Source: Oscheius tipulae
Taxonomy: Eukaryota; Nematoda; Chromadorea; Rhabditida; Rhabditidae
NCBI GenBank assembly: GCA_037178975.1
Contig: JASJZH010000003.1
Coordinates: 3,038,001 to 3,102,000, forward strand
Length of the DNA stretch: 64,000 bases
Direction of reading: 5' to 3'
Made by a program: the position numbers and the translations under genes. Under the pieces are notes generated by a model. That model ran no database searches. It saw only the letters and a program-made list of their open reading frames with translations, and was not told where the DNA came from. Shown here in pieces: positions 23,458-35,982 of this stretch. Position 1 is the first letter of the stretch. The number at the start of each line of letters is the position of its first letter.

Positions 23458-26400
23458 ATGGAAGCTCAATACGAGTTGCTGAAGCAATTTACTCACTGCT
23501 TGAAGGCCAATCCCGACATATTGCACGAGCCTAAGCTCGCATTCTTCCGTGAATATCTGGAGAGGTGTGAAATAATTTTCTTTCTATGAATAATGAACAA
23601 AATTCAGTATGGGAGCCACCATTCCCCCGAAGAAGGAGAAGGCCTCTGCTCCGCCGAAGGAACCTGAACCGGAAGCTCCCAAGACCGAATCTCCGATGGA
23701 GGAAGAGGAGGTCGTCATCCCGTATCCTGACCTGGACAACGAGGGTGTCATTGCAGCCGACGAGGCTCAGGAGCTCCCTATGGGAGTTGAGGGAAAAGAG
23801 GTTTGATCGATTTTCCTTTTACTAATACCATTTGCTTTTAGCCAACTGATGACGAACTAGACAAGGCCAACGAAGCTCGTGATATGGCCATGTCTGCTTT
23901 CTCCGATGGAAACTTCGAAGATGCCGTCAAGCACTTCACGACTGCCATCGAACTCAATCCCGGATCAGCTATGATGCATGCCAAGAGAGCCAAGTGAGTT
24001 CCTTCCTTCAGCGCAGTTCAAATCTGTTCAGCGCTCTTCTGAAGCTGAAGAAGCCGGTTGCTGCCATCCAAGACTGCAACAAGGCCATCAGTATCAACCC
24101 GGACTCGGCTCAGGGCTACAAGTTCCGCGGAAGAGCCAACAGACTGCTTGGAAGATGGATCGAGGCTCATACTGATCTGGCCATTGCCTGCAAACTCGAC
24201 TACGACGATATGGCCAACGAATGGCTGAAGGAAGTCGAATCCAATGTAAGCCTTTTAAATAAGTTTCAGGAACTATATACTATCCGACATAATTAGGCAA
24301 TATAGACATGTTAGCCGTAGTTTCACTGGTCATTTTTCTTCCTTCTGCACAGCTTCTTGCCGTTTGGTCCCATGGGCGCCTTCTCCTAAAACCCGGTTGT
24401 TTTCTCTATGTTTCATTTGACAAACCTTGGGTGGTAGTCCAAGTTTCTCCCGACACGAAAGGTAGTACTCGTTACATTTGACTCTTTGATGACTTCCATT
24501 AGAGCTTACAGCCCTTGTAGGAGGTTCCATTGAAGGGGCATCCAGATAACACGACTTTCTGTACTTACAGCCAAGCTTCTGTCCACGCCCCAAATCTGGT
24601 AGGACCTCGTCACTGACCTTTATATGTTCCTGAAACAGATTTTTGTGAATTAGTTTGTCCCACTCACCTCTTCTGCTTCTTCTTCACTATTTTCTGATTT
24701 GGGGACAGATTTTGGTTTCTCTGGCTCTTTCTGGGATCCCTTCGCCTTCTTCTCAGTTATGATCTCATCATTCTTCTTGTCCCTTTTAGGCTCTTGAACT
24801 GGCTTCACTTCCGGGACGAGCTTCTGACTTTCCTTCGCAGGTTCCGGCTTTTTGTGATCCTCTTCCTGTCCGAATTTCCAGCTGTGCTTATCATAGCAGG
24901 ATTGTCTGTACTTGCAAGCCATTTTCTTGTGCTCCTCGCTATGCCACGAATGATCCTTCTCCAACGCTTCATGACCATCCTCATTCTTTGTAGCTTGAGC
25001 CACTGGTTTACCAGTCAAAATTGATGAAAGAGTCTGTCCGATACGTGGACGTTTGTTGGTCTCGTAGCACGACAGCCTGTACTTGCAGTACACCTTTTTC
25101 TCCAGCTCGTTGTGAAATTTGATCTCGTCATCATTATCATCTTCCCTTACTGGCTCAGCTCCAGCCCAGATGGTTGAAAAGGTTTGGACGATGACTGGAC
25201 GCTCATTGGACTCGTAACAGCTCTTTCTGTACTTGCACGCCAGTTTCTTGTCAGCCTCCGAGATATCTTGATTCTCAAGGCTGTTGTAATGCTCGTTGAC
25301 GTGAGTATCAAATGTGTTGTAGAGAGTCGAGACCGTCTGATGGATAACAGGTCGTTCCTTGGATTCATAGCATGACTTTCTGTACTTGCAATGATACTGC
25401 AGTTTCTGATTTTCCTCGTAGCCGAGTTTCTCCTTGTCTTCCTCTTCCTCTTCTTTCTTCTTCAGCTGTTCAATCACTTCAGGCTCCACTTTGGGTTCTT
25501 CACGAGGTTCAGGAGTTTTCTTGCTGGTCTTTTTGACTTTCTTCGGCTTTGGAGGTTCAGGGATTGGTGTAGACTCTTCAACCTGCTCTTGCTCATCAGG
25601 TACAGATTCGCTGACTTCCACGGGAGACTCTTTACGCTTAACTGCTTCGGGTTCGCGAATGACATCTGGGGATTTCCTGACTCTCTTTTTTGGCTTTGGT
25701 GCTTCATCAACTGCTTGTTGGACCTCCTCCTCCTCTTCCACAAGGTCGGACTGCTTTGGAACTTCTGCTGCTATGGAAATTTTCTTCTTCTGAGCCTTTG
25801 TTTTCTCTGGCTCTTGCTTCTCCTCTTCTTGTTTAGCAGCTTTCTCCTTCGTCTTCCGCGGTTTGGTTATTGAAACCTTTTCAGTAATAACATCGTCTTC
25901 CACCGGAACTTCTGGTTCAGGATGTTGAACAGTGTAGTGCTTGTTCTTGTGATGATGTTCAGTTCCAATTGGCTCGAGCTGAATGTCCCGTAACCTTCTT
26001 CTCATTCTGCTGCGTCTAGCTTTTCTTCTTCTGACTTCCTTCTCAACAATTCGACGTTTCCGTATGTTTTTAACCGTTTCGACCGAAGCAGACGAGGCAA
26101 TCTCCTCGTAACAACTCTTCCGGTACTTGCAGAACTTCTTTAGCTCGTCCATATTGGTTGGAATCACTGTGCTGACCTCCTTATGAATGGCCTCTTCCAA
26201 GTGAGGGTTGATTTCTGGCAGTATTCCGGACTCGTAGCATGACTTTCTGTATTTGCATTTCTCTTGAATGGTCATCTTTCTTGTCTCAATGACATCGGGA
26301 AGATCTCCGAGGTCGGCAAATGTTGTGATCCGAATTTCTGGCTCGATGTCTGGTTTGACCCCAGTCTCGTAGCAGCTTTTTCTGTACTTGCAGAACATCT

Positions 26401-29400
26401 TCCTCTCCAGATCCTCCATCTCTTTGAAGTCGACTTCTTGTACTGCTTCCTCGGCTGTATGGGTAGAGAAATCGGGAAGGGACCATGATGACGCGATGAT
26501 GGGAAGTTCTCCAGTCTCGTAGCAGCTCTTGCGGTACTTGCATTGCAGTTTCTCCGTAAGCTTCTCTTCGATCTTATTCAACTTTCTTTCTGTGATGATT
26601 GAGGCAGGAATCGGACGCGCAGCAGCCTTCTCCTGAGCAACTTTGACGTTCTTTACTGTCTTCTCGGCAATCTCTTTCAAGGTTCTCTTCTTTCCAGTCT
26701 GGGGAGTTGCTTGTCCAGCCAGAAGACTCTTTCTTTCCTCACGCTCCTCGTCCTTTCCTGTCAGCTTGATTCCCTTCCTCTTGTAGCAGTCCAATCTGTA
26801 CTTGCACTCCAGCTTTCGCGAAATCTCATCCTTATCACCGTCACTTTCATCATGAGTTTCGTCTTCCTTCTTTCCTCCAAAGGTGAAAAGATTGTTGATA
26901 GTGTTCAGATCATACCAGCCAGTGTTCGACTTTTCGATTTCCGGCAGCTGGCCACTGTCATAACAAGACCGTCGGTACCTGAACGTTTCAGTTTCAAAAA
27001 TAGCTAGCTGGAACCGACTTGCAACTCAGTTTTTTGTCCGTCGGCTTGTCGATCTTGTGATGTTTTGAGGGCGTCTCCTGGATGTTTTCCATTATTTGAT
27101 CGACGATCTCTTCCACATCGTCATCGACCTCAATTACCTCCTAGATTTTTTGTTTGATGAATTGCGAGATTTCACCTCTGCTTGCTTCCGTCTGTGCTTC
27201 TTTTCCGCCTTGGCCGCTGAGGCGAAAAGACTTGGCCAGAAGGGTCTAGGCTGAGGCTCAAAGATTTCCAGCCGGGTTCCTTCCTCTATGGCATGAATAC
27301 TGTCAATGTCAGCTACTTTCCTGATTTCTCGCTGCATTGGCTCATCTATTTTCACTCACTTGACAGCTTCTGGGGAGACATCATTGCAGAGATAGGCTGT
27401 GTTTGGTGAGAGGATATTAGCGCGTGCTTCGCCCCAACACAACGCTCCCTTTTTCAGAAGGGACCTCATTTGAACCGATTGTTCGCCTAAAAGATGTCTT
27501 TTAGTTCCTTGTTTTCTGTTTCGCAGGGCCCACTCTATGGAGCAGTTGGTGTTGTGATCGATTCCTTCATGCTATGGATCTTAGAACGTTCAGGATTGTT
27601 TGTTTATTAATCATCGAGCTCTACTCACCGATCTCCACAGCAATCAGAGGCTCATCATTGTCGATGTACTGGAAGAGAACTTGGATGTGATCCAGACTCA
27701 TCTCGTCAACACCAAGACGTGAGAGAACGACCTGAGTGATGTTGGCAGACAATGGGATTCCTCCCAACTTCTGCAGCACTGCTCCCTCTTCTTGACTGAC
27801 GGTATCGGTCAGGTCAGAGCTGATCACTACAATGTCCGCAGAGTGCGCTGTAATATTTGTTGGTTATCCGATTTCTCTCTCTCAATCGGCCCTGGATCAA
27901 CAGCTCGGGCAGTTTTGATAGAGTTTCAGCCCATACTTTTGAAGCTGCTCTGGCGCGGAGTTCTTTCTTTTGCTCCGAGAGTGTAAAATGCGCACATGCA
28001 GGGCACATCACCATTGCCGAGGCGGGGGAAGTTGAAAGAGCTATGAAATACTGGGGATTCTCTAGTCAAGATGACCGTTTCATTCAGCTACTGTAGGCTA
28101 ATTCCCACTAACCTCTGTCCAGTTCGACTTGAGAAGCGAATTTCTGGGCGAATGCATATTTATAAATATTATTTGAAGAGTGACCGGTGATCAGCAATGT
28201 AGTGCTTGCTGAAGATATCATTTTGTGACTGAAAAAGGACAAGAACCTGTGGATTGACCGGCAGAGAGGACAGATTGTAGGATAACTAGGAAAAGTAGAA
28301 GTAGGTTCGAGTTCGCAGACATTTCGTGGCGTGGCGGCGACTAGCAGCGCGACATGCCTCGCACTGAGGCAGTTCACACACAGCTGTCTTTCCCTCCTCG
28401 CCTCAGGCAACGATGCTCCGCCCTGACTCACTGGGCAGATTAGAGAACTGTTCTGTTCTTCCTTCCTTATATAGAACAATTGGGGATAGGCTTTGCTTAT
28501 CAGTGACACTTTGACGTGAATTGCTGACGTCGTCAGACGAGCTTGAAGTAGTTTTCTTGTGAAGATATCAGCCGTTTTTGACTGATTGATGCAACGTTAT
28601 CTCTGGGAACAACGAAGTTTGCTGACTATTTTTGGTTGATGCTTAGCAGTGGTGGTGAAGTTCAAGCGGTAAACTGAAACTTGAGCTTGCAATTAGTTGT
28701 TCTTCGAAAAAACGGAAGCAGTATATAAGAGACGGGGATGAAAAGGAAATTTGCTATCAGTTGGAATGAACTATGTGGATTGAACCAGCGTTCGAGGCGG
28801 ATCTATTTGTTCTAATACCGCCTCCGATCAAGAGCTAAACTTCAAACAAATATTTCGAGTTTAAAGCGGGCCTATACTGATCCCCCGTTTGAATTCCGCG
28901 CGCAAATCAAAAAGAAGCGCGGGAAAAAAAATTATGAAAAACGACGGGTTTTCAACCAAGCACTGATCCAAAAAAGTTTCTGTATGTGTTTTTGGGGGTT
29001 TCGTCAAAGGACAAAGCTTTAACTCATGCGTGAATCGAACCCGAAACGTTTTCGATTTGTTGTCAGAGCACTAACCGACTGAGCCATGGCGGCAAAGGCC
29101 GCTTTAAACTTCCCCGGGGCATATGGGCGCTCCTAATGTACTTTACCATAGGGCTAATGACCAAGCGGTATACGCTCACTTTAATCATGTGAAAAATTCT
29201 TTTTCTTACCTAATTTTTTTCAGGCCAAGAAGCTCCAAGAGTACAATCGCGCAGTGGCCCGTGCTCAGGAGGAGAAGGATCTTCGTGAGCGCCGTGAACG
29301 CGTCCGCAGGGCTCAGGAAGCCAATGCTAAGGCTGCCGAGGAGGCCGCAAAATATGCTGCCGAAGACGACGATGAGGAGATGCCCGGTGGAATGCCTGGA

Positions 29401-29739
29401 ATGTTTGGAGATCCGGAGCTGGCCACTCTTCTCGAAGACCCCGAAGTTGCTGCCGCTCTCCAAGACGCCATGACTAATCCTGCCAATCTGATGAAGCACA
29501 TGAGTAATCCCAAGGTGGCCAAGGCTCTCGGTAAACTCCAGGGAATGATGGGTTCGTTTTGTTGTCTTTCCTAATCATAAAATGCGTTTTCAGGTGGCAA
29601 GATGCCTGGATTCGGAGGATTCCCTGGTGGTGGATTCCCCGGAGGAGCTCCCGGTGGCGGATGTCAAGATTCTGGTTGTGCTGACTCTTCTTGCGGAGGT
29701 GAACCCAAGGGCCCTCGTCCCGAACCCGACTTGGACTAA
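23458..29739 (+). CDS. ST13: Hsc70-interacting protein (HIP/ST13)
   Basis: Co-chaperone that binds the Hsp70 ATPase domain. The ATG lies directly on an acceptor (tttgcag|ATG). The N-terminal dimerisation region ([20 protein letters not shown]) is followed by an acidic linker. Three TPR motifs follow ([71 protein letters not shown]). After the long intron come a charged helix ([20 protein letters not shown]), a Gly/Met/Pro-rich region and a DP/STI1 domain ([20 protein letters not shown], then [14 protein letters not shown]). It ends in a GGFPGG-rich tail and PRPEPDLD. The intron 24246-29223 is nearly 5 kb and holds an antisense gene and a transposable element. The splice (SN|AKKLQE) is in frame and canonical. 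Confidence 0.92.
24323..28221 (-). CDS. [15 protein letters not shown] protein nested in the ST13 intron
   Basis: About eight exons join in frame to roughly 1,080 residues, all inside one intron of ST13 on the opposite strand. The N-terminal part ([79 protein letters not shown]) is of no family known to me. Eleven copies of C-[KR]-Y-R-x-[SD]-C-Y follow (for example [18 protein letters not shown], six or more [36 protein letters not shown]). A degenerate twelfth is CNEYYLSC. Spacing is about 45-60 residues, with one Lys/Glu/Pro-rich spacer of some 230. Most copies are followed by TG, SG or SN and a Pro (ETGVKP, ESNERP). The first repeat spans a splice junction (CK|YRRSC). The end is [10 protein letters not shown]. 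The paired Cys resemble half of a PBZ zinc finger, but the His pair is absent. Function unknown. Confidence 0.8.
28222..29223. other. rest of the ST13 intron: CKYR-gene upstream region and a TIR element
   Basis: Holds the upstream region of the nested minus-strand gene and then an element with tRNA-like sequence (28857-29110). No further exon was recognised. Confidence 0.5.
28857..29110 (-). mobile_element. inverted-repeat element carrying a tRNA-like segment
   Basis: The ends AGTTTAAAGCGG and CCGCTTTAAACT are inverted copies, about 250 bp apart. On the minus strand, 29095-29020 carries a tRNA-like A box (ATGGCTCAGTCGGTTAGTGC) and, 30-odd bases later, a B-box-like GGGTTCGATTC. The anticodon and T stems do not pair properly, so this is not a working tRNA. 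It fits a tRNA-derived short element or a tRNA relic trapped in a foldback element. The terminal TTTAAAGCG resembles the end of the element at 49231. Confidence 0.55.
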
Positions 29740-29996
29740 TGGCTCGTCCGATACCTCTACTTTTCTACCGATGAATGTAATCTTAAATGTGAACCAAATA
29801 AAGTACTTTTATAGTTTTTAGTTGAACTTTGATTATAGAAGTTGACGTATCGTAGGAGGAAAGTACTATGGGGATAAGTGGGAAGTTATTATCCTTTTCG
29901 GTTTGATCTAGCAAAGTTTCTGCTGCTCTCCAGAAAGGACAAGGAATTACGACTAAAACCCAAATTTATTTTCCAGTAAACCAAAATTAACAAAAT
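29740..29996. other. convergent 3' spacer
   Basis: Between the ends of ST13 (plus; AATAAA near 29799) and the S9 peptidase (minus). No other feature was seen. Confidence 0.6.
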
Positions 29997-32900
29997 TTAG
30001 TTATGATTCTTCAAATTGACAATGTTCAAATCCTCAACATCAAGTGAAGGCTTGATACCAAGAGCCTTACACAAAAAGTAGTAGCAGGCTTCGTTGGATC
30101 GTCGAACGGCTTCAGCGCCGCGGAAACCGTGTCCTTCGTCTGAAATCGTCTTTTAGAAACCCGTGAAAATGGCCGATTTACTTTCATAAAGCTGCAGAGC
30201 TGTGGGAACACCATTGGCAGCAAGTTTCTCGTAAGCGACAATGCTTTGAGAGCCTAAATATGATTTTAGTGAAATAATGCAATTTCGCCTACAAGGAACA
30301 ACAGTATCTTCTTTGCCATGGAGGAACGCGGTAGCCGTCTTGATTTTATCGATATGGTTGATCGGACTCCGTTCCTGGAATCACTATTTAGAATGAACCA
30401 GAATAAACTAACCTGATAGATGTGAGCTTCCTCGGGGTACTTTCCAATCAGAGACTCGTTGTAACCCTTTTCAAACTTGTGAGTATCGTTGGCCAGTCCA
30501 ACCAGGTCCGCTACTCCGTAGATGGAAACGGCCGCTTTGAAGACATTGGAATGAATCAGGGCGTTGAGAACGAGATAGCCACCGGCGGAACTACCCATGA
30601 TACAGACCTTGTCTGGATCGACTCGGCCCGACTCGATGAGGAATTTAGCTCCGTTGATCATGTCGTCACGGTCGACAATGCCCCAATTCCGTTTCAGCCT
30701 AAAACACCCTTTCAGGATGATTAATCATGACGTACATGTGTCTGAACTCGGACCCGGATCCGGTTGAGCCACGATAGTCGACCTAAAATGAAAAGAATAT
30801 GAGAACACTAAGAAAAATACATCGAAAATAGCGAATCCGCGACTGGTGAAGAACTGCTTCTTCAAGTCGAGTACTGGAAATCCACAGCTGGTTGGACCAC
30901 CATGTCCAAGCAGAATTACAGGCGGCAGAGTGCCGGAAAGACCTTCGTATTCACGATTCTGAACGGACTAGTTCCAAAAAAAGAATATCTACCTTTGGTG
31001 GATAGAAGTAGCCAGTAATTTGAACGTTATCTGACGTGAAAGTCAGCTTTTCCGGCTCGCTAATGTCGAAGGAAGCAAGTTCAGTGGCATCACGGGATTC
31101 GCGAACAGCCGTGATCGACAGGTCCTGGAAAATAACGATTTCAACCGGCAGAACAGAGTAATACCGAGCTAATCTTGAGAAGAGAAGACGGCTTGCTCGG
31201 CCCGGAAGCTATGGCATACATTGTTCCGTCATCAGTTATGCTCAAATGCGAGAAATAGTTATAGCCCGGAGTCGAGATAGTAGTTGTAGATTCGCCGCTC
31301 TTGAGGACGAGTTGGTCACCGACTCGGAGGAACTGAACGATATTTTGAACAGTTGAAGACAAGGACAACACACGATTTTGTCTTTGCTGATCGCACACGG
31401 TCTATCCGAGAACTGCCACAGAGGATTGCCAATCTCCTTGTCGACAGGAAAAACGTTGCTCTCCGAGTCTGATATCAAATTAATAACAGGAAAAGTGTAG
31501 GGCTCACCGCTCTCGGGATCAATCTCGTACAGGTTCCAGAAGTTGGTAGCATCGTGAATTAAGTAGAGCTTGTTGTTTGGAGACCACATAGGATTGTAGT
31601 AGTTTACCTGAAAACGAACTACTAATAGTGTCTACCTCGAATTTGACAAGTTAGGAGTAAACCCAAAAAAAACTGAACGATTCGTGGCGACTTCAACGCA
31701 ACAGCGTCTTCGAACAAGGTTAGTCAAGCTCCACTCTACCCAAGCCAAAAACGGTGTTTAGAAATGGTGAACATCGAGGATCTCGTGAAGCTGAACCAGT
31801 CGACCGGCGCTACAAAGCGCAAGGGGTACGACGACGTTCCGGTGGAAGACGATGACGATTCGGGAAAAAAAGGCAAGACGGTTGAGGCCAAGTCGAAGAT
31901 GGAGATGAAGGAGACGGAAACGAAGGCAGAAGAGAAGAGGACGGGAGGCAAGAAGAAGGAAAAGTCGACGGGATCGACGGAAGAGCACGAGATCATCCCA
32001 ACTGCGAGCTCTGTCCCCTCGTCTGGATCCAAGGAACCGCTCGGAACTGAAGCCAAGACCCCGTCCAAGAAGCTCGAAAGAGCCAAGGAAATGTTCGGAG
32101 AGAAAAAGCGTCAAAAGAGCACCCAATGCTGCACAATCCTTTAGCCCATTGCGATAAAAACGGTCAATAAAGGGTTTACACAAACCTTCTTTCCGACTCC
32201 GCTTCTGATCTTCCTTGTATTGCTGACACTGCCATCCCCATTCACATCGGCCAGATAGATGCTCGTCTCGTCCCAGGGCTACAAGTTCATTTTACTGGAG
32301 AAACTTCCAATGTCACCATGTTAATGTGGTTCCAATCCATCCAGACGATCTTCTTGCCATCAGGAGACACCCGAGGACAGGCGTAGAAGTCCGCTCCGCT
32401 CGCCTAGATCAGATTTTAGAGGCTCTTTCAAGACTTCTAGAACATACTACTACTTGCTGGTTTTTTGAGGTCCTATCAACCGATATCAGCCTGTTTTCCG
32501 GATCCTGATCCTTGTTTTGATGAGTCTCGTTGACACAAAAGACCATGGAAGAAGTCACGGTGAAGTCAGCGAATCTGAACAGAAATATCCTTCTTAAAAG
32601 TGAGTCTCAAACCTGAATGTCCTTTCGGCACCATTTGCCAGCTGAACAGGCTGAGAATCAGCTGATTTCTGCTCGTAAAGACCCTCAACAGTGGTGAAGA
32701 TGACTCCGTTCTCTGTTGGCAGGAAAGATCCTCCACCATACTCGTGTACTGAAGAATTAGACAAAAGTAAAGGAAATTCATACCACAATTCTGGACAGAC
32801 TGTTCCGGAGCCCATCTGACCCGACTTTCGACATTTTTCCCCTGGAAATAGAGCTCCCTTTTGCCAGTTACGGCTGACTGCTCGATCCAGAAAACACCGT

Positions 32901-33068
32901 CTGAAATTAATTTGTGAAAGTCAGTAGTTTTTGGACAGTCAACAAGTAGAGCGTCGAAAACAAACCTCGAGTGGCCTGCAGCTCGCAGATAGCCTTGCAA
33001 TTGCCCTTGCTGAAAGAATCCGGGGCGATCGGACTCTTCCAACTTCCGAACTGCTCAGCAATGGTCAT
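29997..33068 (-). CDS. S9 prolyl-oligopeptidase family serine peptidase (DPF-like)
   Basis: Roughly 690 residues over about a dozen exons, starting [19 protein letters not shown]. The N-terminal beta-propeller shows typical blades ([40 protein letters not shown]). The C-terminal alpha/beta hydrolase has nucleophile GSSAGG (in [18 protein letters not shown]), Asp in HGKEDTVVP and His in [11 protein letters not shown]. This layout is that of acylaminoacyl-peptidase / DPF-5/6-type enzymes. There is no signal peptide, so it is probably cytosolic. The intron at about 31613-32187 contains a complete antisense gene. The ALDH7A1 stop lies only about 205 bp upstream on the same strand, and an acceptor-like gattctcag precedes the start, so the pair may form an operon. 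Confidence 0.85.
31764..32144 (+). CDS. nested Lys/Glu-rich protein with CAAX-like end
   Basis: A single-exon frame of 126 residues lies antisense within an intron of the S9 peptidase gene. It starts [20 protein letters not shown] and is rich in Lys, Glu, Ser and Thr. It ends KSTQCCTIL, in which CTIL fits a CAAX box favouring geranylgeranylation (C-a-a-Leu), with a second Cys before it. The frame has its own AATAAA (32165) 20 bp after the stop. Composition and the lipid signal suggest a membrane-tethered disordered protein. No family was recognised. The opposite-strand frames here are shadows, because the peptidase splice joins cleanly across this interval. Confidence 0.65.
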   Translation: MVNIEDLVKLNQSTGATKRKGYDDVPVEDDDDSGKKGKTVEAKSKMEMKETETKAEEKRTGGKKKEKSTGSTEEHEIIPTASSVPSSGSKEPLGTEAKTPSKKLERAKEMFGEKKRQKSTQCCTIL

Positions 33069-33272
33069 CCTAGCCGAAAGACGCCTTACAGACCTGAGAA
33101 TCTAGACCCGCGAAGACGTAGTCGAATACAAAAAGCAGAGAAAGATAAGAGTCCGATAAAGGCACATAGAGTAGAAAATGAATACGAGTACAATACAAAA
33201 AATTTATGTAGAAAATTCGATAAAACAAGAACACGTAAAAAAAAAAAGCTGTCAACAAAATGCGGAGAATGT

Positions 33273-35111
<1,839 letters not shown>

Positions 35112-35982
35112 CAGGTGGCCTAGAAACAGAGGATGACAGGGGAGAACTAGAAGAAGTGGAAGATAAAGTTTACGACATACGGGGAAAGTAGCGACGAAAT
35201 AGGCATGTGATAAGATCGGAAAACCTACATTTTCAGATGAGTATGAGACCACTGTGAATAACTTTTTGTGTAACTGTTTTTATGGAATAGGTTTGTCAGC
35301 AAAAGATGATGGAATGAGCAATTTCAGCAAAAAATGATAAAGGAGAAGAGCTTAGAGCAGCTGGTGTGCAGCTTGAACCTTGTTGCCGTCAAATGCCAGA
35401 GAACCGTGCGGCAGCAGCAATGACGACATTGATTGAAAAAAGGTATCTAGATAAACTATCTCGTCAGAGCAGCAAATGATATACAGTAAATACCATGGGA
35501 GCAATGGATTTATCTCAACCAAACCAGGGGTAGTAGTGAAGGAGGTTCCACGGTTCGACTTGACCCAAAATTGCGTACCGGACGTATTTTTTGCGTTTTT
35601 CAATGGATTTGATCTATTTGATGTTTGATCTAGTGATCACTCTTCATTTTTTGACGTTCAAGTCCATATTACTACTGTAAAATTTCAACTGAATCAACTA
35701 AACATACTTTCAAGCCGGAAAAATAGTTCAAATGCATCGAAAAACGCAAAATGCATTATTCTCCAGTACACAATCTTGTGTCAAGTCGAACCTTGGGGCC
35801 TCCTTTACTACTGCCAAGTGTGTTTGAAAAAAAAATTGTCTGCACGCTCAAATTGTGCTTGGGCGCCAAATCAACCGAGGACAAGATTCAACGTCTGCTC
35901 TTTTTTTGCCTTATTTCCTTTTAACCACTCCTTTCACTCTTTCGATAAATATTTATTATATACTCTGCTGTTAAAATCAAAT
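35112..35982. other. intergenic region with one TIR element
   Basis: Contains the element at 35528-35814. The remainder has no supported gene. Confidence 0.5.
35528..35814. mobile_element. 287-bp terminal-inverted-repeat element
   Basis: The left end GGTAGTAGTGAAGGAGGTTC and right end (reverse complement GGCAGTAGTAAAGGAGGCCC) match over about 35-40 bp through GGTTCGACTTGAC. Internal sequence is AT-rich with CGCAAAA runs. A related single end is present near 63365. Confidence 0.75.

Noticed and set aside
25391..25873. Plus-strand Leu/Phe-rich 160-codon frame that looks like a membrane protein
   Set aside because: It is the complement of the Lys/Glu-rich spacer of the CKYR-repeat gene; Glu/Lys codons read as Phe/Leu/Ser in reverse.
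31736..32183. Minus-strand hydrophobic frames in the S9 peptidase intron
   Set aside because: The peptidase splices cleanly past this interval, and the plus-strand frame has its own stop, poly(A) signal and sensible ending.
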